NCBI GenBank assembly: GCA_903832085.1
Contig: CAIKZZ010000009.1
Coordinates: 45,860-109,859, forward strand
From: an uncultured Pseudomonadota bacterium
GTDB lineage: Bacteria > Pseudomonadota > Gammaproteobacteria > Steroidobacterales > Steroidobacteraceae
Direction of reading: 5' to 3'
Length of the DNA stretch: 64,000 nucleotides
Shown here one piece after another: positions 63,426 to 64,000 of the stretch (position 1 is the stretch's first letter; every line of letters begins with the position of its first letter). A program made the translations under genes and the position numbers. The notes beneath the pieces are model-generated. The model did not search any database and had not been told where the DNA came from. It saw only the letters and a program-made list of their open reading frames with translations.

Positions 63426-63865
63426 TTAGGAGCGACTCGTAGCGTATCGATCGGTGGCACTCACCAGCTCATGGATGGTCCCGGTCTCGAAGGCCGAATG
63501 CCCAGCGTCAGGCACAATCCGCAGCTCCGCCTGCGGCCAGGCCCGATGTAAATCCCAGGCACTACGCATTGGACACACCACATCGTAGCGTCCCTGCACG
63601 ATAGTGCCCGGGATTTTATGGAGTTGATGCGCGTTCTCCAGCAGCTGTGCGTCCGAGTCAAAAAATCCGCCGTTCACAAAGTAGTGGCACTCGATGCGCG
63701 CAAATGCAGCGGCATACGATGCGTCATTAAACTGCGCGATGTAATCGAGATTGGGGCGCAAATAACTCGTGGCTCCCTCCCAAATCGACCACGCGCGTGC
63801 AGCTGCCATGCGAATTTTGCGATCTGGGCTTTTCAGACGTCGGTAGTACGCCTTCATCAATTGGC
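63426..63865 (-). pseudogene. Proline iminopeptidase, C-terminal fragment
   Basis: About 145 codons corresponding to the C-terminal half of proline iminopeptidase: KAYYRRLKSPDRKIRMAAAR, AWSIWEGATSYLRPN, HYFVNGGFF, then IVQGRYDVVCPM with the catalytic Asp and VPDAGHSAFE with the catalytic His. The N-terminal half with the nucleophile (GGSWG) is absent. Upstream of 63865 the frame continues for about 30 non-homologous codons and meets a stop near 63950. No other frame between 63865 and 64000 shows the missing part. I read it as a truncated remnant at a rearrangement junction. Confidence 0.75.
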
Positions 63866-64000
63866 GCCGGCGTTTTACATTATGTCGGCGATGGGCGTTG
63901 GCGTGCTGGCCATGCGCCTCATGCGGGAAACGAGTCCGGCGGCGCTGCGAAGGTCAGCACTCTAGCAACGCGCTTCGCGTGGGGCCCCACAGGCCCAACA

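Noticed and set aside
63618..63965. 115-codon open frame on the plus strand
   Set aside because: Most of it is antisense to the proline iminopeptidase fragment; only its last 27 codons look coding-like and cannot be judged within the window.

Overview
The window is about 64 kb of a moderately GC-rich (high-50s % by eye) gammaproteobacterial chromosome. SlyX, a Tus-like replication terminus protein, DeaD with a DbpA-like tail, FolD and three TonB-dependent receptors (TBDRs) point to an aerobic Gram-negative gammaproteobacterium. I cannot name the genus. Most of the window is a dense catabolic region rich in short-chain dehydrogenases (SDRs), acyl-CoA ligases, NTF2/SnoaL-fold proteins, P450s and monooxygenases, as in bacteria degrading terpenoids, steroids or other hydrophobic carbon. 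No rRNA, tRNA, CRISPR array, insertion sequence or prophage was seen.

Layout. 1-1186 (minus): an inositol-monophosphatase-like gene cut by the window edge, coupled to a DUF1348 protein. 1404-7466 (plus): a homocysteine-methyltransferase-like gene, an ACAD10/11-like dehydrogenase, an SDR and two tandem paralogous adenylate-forming enzymes. 7470-9463 (minus): a malonyl-CoA-synthetase-like ligase and a lipocalin-like protein. 9664-15137 (plus): a tightly packed five-gene set that I read as an organophosphonate pathway: organophosphate-type permease, TmpA-like Fe/2OG oxygenase, TmpB/PhnZ-like HD oxygenase, phosphoethanolamine-methyltransferase-like enzyme and MHS permease. 15124-18550: an SDR/MFS/VOC operon divergent from a GntR regulator that carries a 12-G tract. 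18725-21085: a TBDR with a strong terminator. 21214-30671 (plus): esterases, ligase, P450, thiolase, NTF2-like proteins and an SDR. 30754-38943: a Baeyer-Villiger-type monooxygenase and a form II (non-CODH) Cox-like molybdenum hydroxylase cluster split over two strands. 39450-47745 (plus): an operon with two related atypical P450s, a limonene-epoxide-hydrolase-like enzyme, SDRs, two amidohydrolases and a ThuA-like protein. 47850-55137: folD, a 1028-residue TBDR, a Tat-exported amidase and a betaine-homocysteine-methyltransferase-like gene. 55209-58852 (minus): an RRM protein, small basic proteins, a DEAD-box helicase and slyX. 59012-63865: a TPP-riboswitch-controlled TBDR divergent from the Tus-like gene, a tandem universal stress protein and a truncated proline iminopeptidase.

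Main points of interest. (i) The phosphonate set combines TmpA/TmpB-type oxygenases, which in the known pathway turn 2-trimethylaminoethylphosphonate into glycine betaine and phosphate, with a methyltransferase resembling phosphoethanolamine N-methyltransferase. This suggests a route from 2-aminoethylphosphonate to glycine betaine. A betaine-homocysteine-methyltransferase-like gene lies about 39 kb away. (ii) The Tus-like gene has two opposed Ter-like sequences in its promoter region, beside a TPP riboswitch whose 3' end also provides the ribosome-binding site of the receptor gene.
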